A program made the translations under genes and the position numbers. From contig JAAEOP010001200.1 of NCBI GenBank assembly GCA_024223125.1, positions 1 to 9,383 on the forward strand: 9,383 bases of DNA. Reading direction: 5' to 3'. How positions within the stretch are numbered: position 1 is the first letter of the stretch; every line of letters begins with the position of its first letter. The DNA comes from Chloroflexota bacterium (GTDB lineage: Bacteria; Chloroflexota; Anaerolineae; Promineifilales; Promineifilaceae). This document shows positions 6,264 to 9,383 of the stretch, piece after piece. Under the pieces are notes generated by a model. It was not told where the DNA came from, did not search any database, and was given only the letters and a program-made list of their open reading frames with translations.

Positions 6264-6899
6264 ATGGCCGATATTACACGAGAGGAACTGCTCATCAGAG
6301 TTGAGCAGGGTGAAAAGGGTTTTTCCAATCTCAACCTGTCGGGTTTGTCTTTGGAACGGCTTGACCTTTCCGGTTTAAGTTTGCGTCAGGCAGATTGCAC
6401 GGCCGCTGCTTTCACCAACAGCTCCTTAATCAAATCAAACCTGGACGGAGCCATTCTGCGTGGGTCTATACTGACATTGGTTAATGCACGAGGGGCTAAT
6501 TTGCGGGGGGCAGTTCTGTGTGGGGCTGAAAGCATTATTGCAAATCTGAGTCTGGTTTTACTGGCGGGGGCGGATTGCACGGCCGTTGTGCTAGATGGCA
6601 CAACCTTAGCCGGAGCTACGCTGACCGAAACCCAATTTGTCAAAGCCAGTCTGGTAGGGGTGGACTTCACCGGCGCTGACTTAAGCCGGGCTGATTTGCG
6701 ACGGGCGAACCTGACCGGGGCTGTGTTGGTCGGAGCTAAATTGGCTCAGGCAAATTTGCAGTATGCAAACCTAACCGGAGCCGATTTAACGGCCGCCGAC
6801 TTAACTGGCGCTGTGGTACTTGCCGAAAATCTGGCTCAAGTACAATCACTTAAAGGGGCAATCATGCCTGATGGCAGCCCTTTTGACCTGGAGGAATAA
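6264..6899 (+). CDS. Pentapeptide-repeat protein
   Basis: This 211-residue protein starts with a short helical cap (TREELLIRVEQGEKGF) followed by many A(D/N)LXX-type pentapeptides from about residue 20 to 190, for example LTGADLTAADLTGA near the C-terminus. It ends with the frequent family tail SLKGAIMPDGS. Such repeats fold as a right-handed quadrilateral beta-helix. Some members mimic DNA and protect gyrase (Qnr/MfpA), but most have no known function, and nothing here shows gyrase protection. No signal peptide or membrane segment is seen, so it is probably cytoplasmic. It has no good Shine-Dalgarno and starts 8 bases after the upstream stop, suggesting translational coupling. Its last codons contain the ribosome binding site of the next gene. 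Confidence 0.9.
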   Translation: MADITREELLIRVEQGEKGFSNLNLSGLSLERLDLSGLSLRQADCTAAAFTNSSLIKSNLDGAILRGSILTLVNARGANLRGAVLCGAESIIANLSLVLLAGADCTAVVLDGTTLAGATLTETQFVKASLVGVDFTGADLSRADLRRANLTGAVLVGAKLAQANLQYANLTGADLTAADLTGAVVLAENLAQVQSLKGAIMPDGSPFDLEE

Positions 6900-6900
6900 A

Positions 6901-8043
6901 ATGAAACGAACATTGTTTACGGAAGAACATTTGATGTTTCAGGACTCGGCGCGCCGCTTTGTGGAGAATGAGATTGCGCCCTTTCATGAGCAGTGGGAAA
7001 AAGAGGGTATTGTACCTCGCGAATTGTGGCTTCAAGCAGGGGAACTGGGCTTTTTGGCGATGGATGTGCCCGAAGCGTATGGTGGTTTGGGTCTCGAAGA
7101 TTTTCGCTATAATGTGATTCTGACTGAAGCATTGACTCGCGCCGGCGCATCCGGGGTTGGCTTTGGTTTGCACAATGACATCGCTCTACCCTACTTTTTA
7201 GCTTATGGTACAGAGGGGCAAAAACAACACTGGCTGCCCAAATTTGTCAGCGGGGAATGGATTACAGCTATTGCCATGAGCGAACCGAATACGGGCAGTG
7301 ATCTGGCGGGGGTGCAGACGACGGCCATCTTGCACGGCGACCATTATCTACTCAACGGCCAAAAGACGTTTATCACCAACGGCATTAATAGCGATATGGT
7401 GATTGTGGTTGTAAAAACTGACCCTGATTCTCGACATGGCGGCGTCAGTTTGTTGGTGGTGGAACGGGGAATGGAGGGGTTTGAACGCGGCCGTAATCTG
7501 GAAAAAATCGGTCTTAAAGCGCAGGATACGGCCGAACTATTCTTCCATAATGTCAAAGTACCGGCTGAAAATCTGTTAGGGCAAGAAGGACAAGGCTTCT
7601 ACCAATTGATGATTCAACTGCCTCAGGAGCGATTGTCCATTGCTGTCATTGCCGTGGCGGCTTGCGAAACGATGTTGGAGATGACGATGCAATACTGTCA
7701 AGAGCGGACAGCGTTTGGTCGGCCGATTGGCAAATTCCAAAACAGCCGTTTTAAGTTGGCTGAAATGAAAACAGAAATTGAAATTGCCCGCGTGTTTGTA
7801 GATCGTTGTATTGAAGTTTTGAATGAAGGGGAATTATCGGCAGCTGAAGCAGCCATGGCCAAGTGGTGGACAACAGAAATGCAAAAGAGAGTGGTGGATG
7901 AATGTCTGCAATTGCACGGCGGTTATGGCTACATGATGGAGTACCCTATTGCCAAAGCGTACCTGGACAGCCGCGTACAAACCATTTATGGTGGCACAAC
8001 CGAAATTATGAAAGAGATTATCGGCCGTTCAATGGGTTTTTAA
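6901..8043 (+). CDS. Acyl-CoA dehydrogenase, long-chain (LCAD)-like
   Basis: This FAD enzyme would form the alpha-beta double bond of an acyl-CoA, passing electrons to electron-transfer flavoprotein. At 380 residues from ATG 6901 it has the standard length; GGAGG at 6890-6894 is 6 bases upstream and overlaps the pentapeptide gene. The first family signature is AMSEPNTGSDLAG and the second is QLHGGYGYMMEYPIAKAYLD. The C-terminal loop reads IYGGTTEIMKEII, with Gly364 where medium- and short-chain enzymes have their catalytic Glu. The alternative base is present as Glu243 in LPQERLSIA, the position used by mammalian LCAD and isovaleryl-CoA dehydrogenase. LPQER, QLHGGYGYM and IYGGTxEIMKE are all LCAD-like. 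Substrate chain length is inferred. An in-frame upstream start at 6820 would lie inside the preceding gene and is rejected. Confidence 0.93.
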   Translation: MKRTLFTEEHLMFQDSARRFVENEIAPFHEQWEKEGIVPRELWLQAGELGFLAMDVPEAYGGLGLEDFRYNVILTEALTRAGASGVGFGLHNDIALPYFLAYGTEGQKQHWLPKFVSGEWITAIAMSEPNTGSDLAGVQTTAILHGDHYLLNGQKTFITNGINSDMVIVVVKTDPDSRHGGVSLLVVERGMEGFERGRNLEKIGLKAQDTAELFFHNVKVPAENLLGQEGQGFYQLMIQLPQERLSIAVIAVAACETMLEMTMQYCQERTAFGRPIGKFQNSRFKLAEMKTEIEIARVFVDRCIEVLNEGELSAAEAAMAKWWTTEMQKRVVDECLQLHGGYGYMMEYPIAKAYLDSRVQTIYGGTTEIMKEIIGRSMGF

Positions 8044-8075
8044 TTTAGTTCATCCTTCAATCTATTGATTTCGTC

Positions 8076-8146
8076 ATTCAAAACTCGTTAGAATTATGAT
8101 AGAAGTTCATTTGAATTCTGTCCACCACAACTTATTGAGAAGATAC
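8076..8146 (+). repeat. 71-bp direct repeat, copy 2 (remnant of an IS end)
   Basis: This is the second copy of bases 113-183, in direct orientation with a single mismatch, 33 bases after the acyl-CoA dehydrogenase stop. No transposase start follows to its left, so only the end of the element survives. On its right it joins the middle of a DDE transposase frame at 8147. The transposase frame stays open through the repeat back to 8092, but contains no ATG there. Confidence 0.85.
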
Positions 8147-9234
8147 CCGGAAATCGTGTCAGCATCCCAAAAAAAAGCGAGGGGTTAGCGAATCGGACTG
8201 CGGAAGAAGGGGGGCAAAGCATCAATGTAGACCTATGTTTTGTTCCGTATGAACATGAAGGTCAACTGAAATTGCCAGTCGTGAGTGGTTCTTCAGGCAA
8301 GTTAGTCGTGGAACGGATGACGGAAGAAAAAGAAAAAGCTTGGTATCCAGGTCAAGTATTTGGCAATGAGGAACTGAGTTATGAAGAGGCAATGAGACAA
8401 TTTGTGGCCGACAGCCAAGCGAAAATTGGAAATCAGGAAACACCAATAAGTCCAGAAGAAGTTGAGAGAGAGCAGAAAAAGTCAGAAAAGAAAGAACTGC
8501 GCCAAAAAGAGAGAATTTTGAAGGCCGAACGGCGGCAGATACGACAAAATCGACGACGAGAAGATGCCAAATGGCAAAAGAAAAAAGCGAAACGACGACA
8601 AGAGCAAGCTGATCGGGAAGTCCACCGGAGTACAGGTATCAAACTGCCTTGTGGTGAGAAAAAACGCACCGATGAAGTGTGGCAGCAAAAACAACGGCGG
8701 CGACAAGAAAAAATAGCCCGACGACAGCAAGAAGATGAACTATGGCGGCAAAAACGACGAGAATTAAGAGAGCGGTTGCAGCGAACACGTGTAATTACAG
8801 CATGGATTGCTATTTTAGTCATCCCCGACAATTGCACACGCCAATGTTTGGGATTGCCTCTTTTTGTCGCTGGCTCTCATGTAACGGCAGAAATGGTTGT
8901 GGATGCTTTGCGCGAATTGCTACCCGACGAATTACAATTCCTGATTTCTGACCGCGGCGTTCATTTTACCGCCCAACTCTTTCAGCAGTTGGCTCGAGAC
9001 GAAGATTTTATTCATGTTCTCATTGCACGTCATCGCCCTCAGTCCAATGGGATTGCCGAACGTTTTGTGCGCACACTTAAAGAATGGCTCAAACCTAAAT
9101 CGTGGCAATCCGATGAGGAGTTAGCCATACTCCTAGACCTTTTTTGGCAGGAGTATAATAACCGTCCTCATCAAGGTTTGCCTATTCCGGGTCTCTCTCC
9201 CAATGAGTTTGCTAATCGTTTGTGGTTGTTTTGA
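8147..9234 (+). pseudogene. 5'-truncated DDE (rve-type) transposase with an internal charged coiled coil
   Basis: The frame is open from 8092, but its own sequence begins at 8147, where the 71-bp repeat joins. The N-terminal DNA-binding part is missing, so it is called a pseudogene; TTG 8272 and ATG 8317 are possible but poor internal starts. The catalytic core is recognisable. The probable first Asp is codon 8230-8232 in INVDLCFVP. The second Asp is 8950-8952 in FLISDRGVHF. The Glu is 9058-9060 in NGIAERFVRTLKEWL. There are exactly 35 residues between the last two, the DD(35)E spacing of IS3/IS481-like and retroviral enzymes. About 240 residues separate the first two Asp residues, where about 60 is usual; the excess is largely Lys/Arg/Glu/Gln-rich predicted coiled coil (about 8446-8790). 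The end has the usual FxxxYNNRPHQGL block. Confidence 0.75.
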
Positions 9235-9383
9235 TTTCAACTAACCGCTGACTATTACAAATCGAGCCGATTTTCATGGTTTTAGGGTGGTTTTGCCTTT
9301 TGCTGGCTCTTGACAATCACTTTTCTACGAGGTCGGGTGGTCAATTTCGTCCCTTTGGGCCTGCCGGATGAAATATATCGGAC
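9235..9383. other. Downstream flank of the transposase; element end not resolved
   Basis: No gene is visible in these 149 bases. They probably hold the 3' flank and possibly the right end of the transposon whose gene ends at 9234. Bases 9320-9348 loosely resemble the reverse complement of the 71-bp repeat near 150-181, sharing GTCG, GGTGG, CA and a following ATTC/ATTTC. The match is imperfect and gapped, so no terminal repeat is called. Confidence 0.3.

Noticed and set aside
6386..6670. Minus-strand open frame inside the pentapeptide gene
   Set aside because: Repetitive GC-rich coding on the plus strand leaves few stops on the other strand; it has no ribosome binding site or family features.
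113..8146. Integrative island with 71-bp att repeats and an integrase at one end
   Set aside because: The integrase is only an N-terminal fragment cut at the repeat edge, the cargo looks like ordinary chromosomal genes rich in the CGGCCG word, and the repeat has transposase-start sequence beside it. An IS-end explanation fits better.
8433..8837. Serine/cysteine/arginine-rich minus-strand open frame
   Set aside because: It is the complement of the Lys/Arg/Glu-rich coil of the transposase; its odd composition is fully explained by that.
8272..9234. Intact transposase gene beginning at TTG 8272
   Set aside because: The homologous frame continues upstream to 8147, including the probable first catalytic Asp at 8230. 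A start at 8272 would remove it and the whole DNA-binding domain.

Overview
The window looks like chromosomal DNA of a free-living bacterium, most likely a member of the Chloroflexota (Anaerolineae-like). This is inferred from protein character, roughly balanced base composition, AGGAGG-type ribosome binding sites and many short intergenic palindromes. No rRNA or tRNA gene is present to confirm it. The middle of the window (about 548-8043) is ordinary chromosomal coding sequence. Both edges are mobile-element debris.

Layout: The left edge (1-353) holds the 5' end of an insertion-sequence transposase running off the window on the minus strand, and an integrase/recombinase gene cut off by that element. 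Next comes a minus-strand pyroglutamyl-peptidase gene (pcp, 548-1162) and a 419-base gap with a double-hairpin repeat. Three plus-strand genes follow: a multi-pass flippase-like/LPG-synthase-TM protein (1582-2604), an FAD-dependent amine-oxidase-fold oxidoreductase (2641-3960) and a UDP-glucose/GDP-mannose-type dehydrogenase (4117-5559). A strong intrinsic terminator closes that block at 5587-5625. A tight three-gene operon comes after it: a DUF4352-like lipoprotein (5746-6255), a pentapeptide-repeat protein (6264-6899) and a long-chain-type acyl-CoA dehydrogenase (6901-8043). The right edge holds a second copy of the left element's 71-bp end (8076-8146), fused to a 5'-truncated DDE transposase (8147-9234).

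The three envelope-type genes could work together on a lipid-linked sugar or glycolipid: the dehydrogenase would supply a nucleotide-sugar uronate, the membrane protein is of the flippase/LPG-synthase-TM type, and the oxidoreductase substrate is unknown. This is inference from neighbourhood. The lipoprotein, pentapeptide and acyl-CoA dehydrogenase genes are almost certainly co-transcribed (gaps of 8 and 1 nt), but no shared pathway is evident.

The most interesting structures are not genes. (i) A perfect 37-nt palindrome lies between a strong Shine-Dalgarno and the start codon of the FAD oxidoreductase; folding it out would restore a 9-nt spacing. (ii) CGGCCG is about fifteen-fold over-represented across the chromosomal part (27 by hand count) and absent from both mobile edges. 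(iii) The DDE transposase appears to carry a long charged coiled-coil inside its catalytic core. (iv) Two unrelated recombinase genes are truncated at the identical base of the same element end. I found no CRISPR array, defence system or other complete novel multi-gene system.
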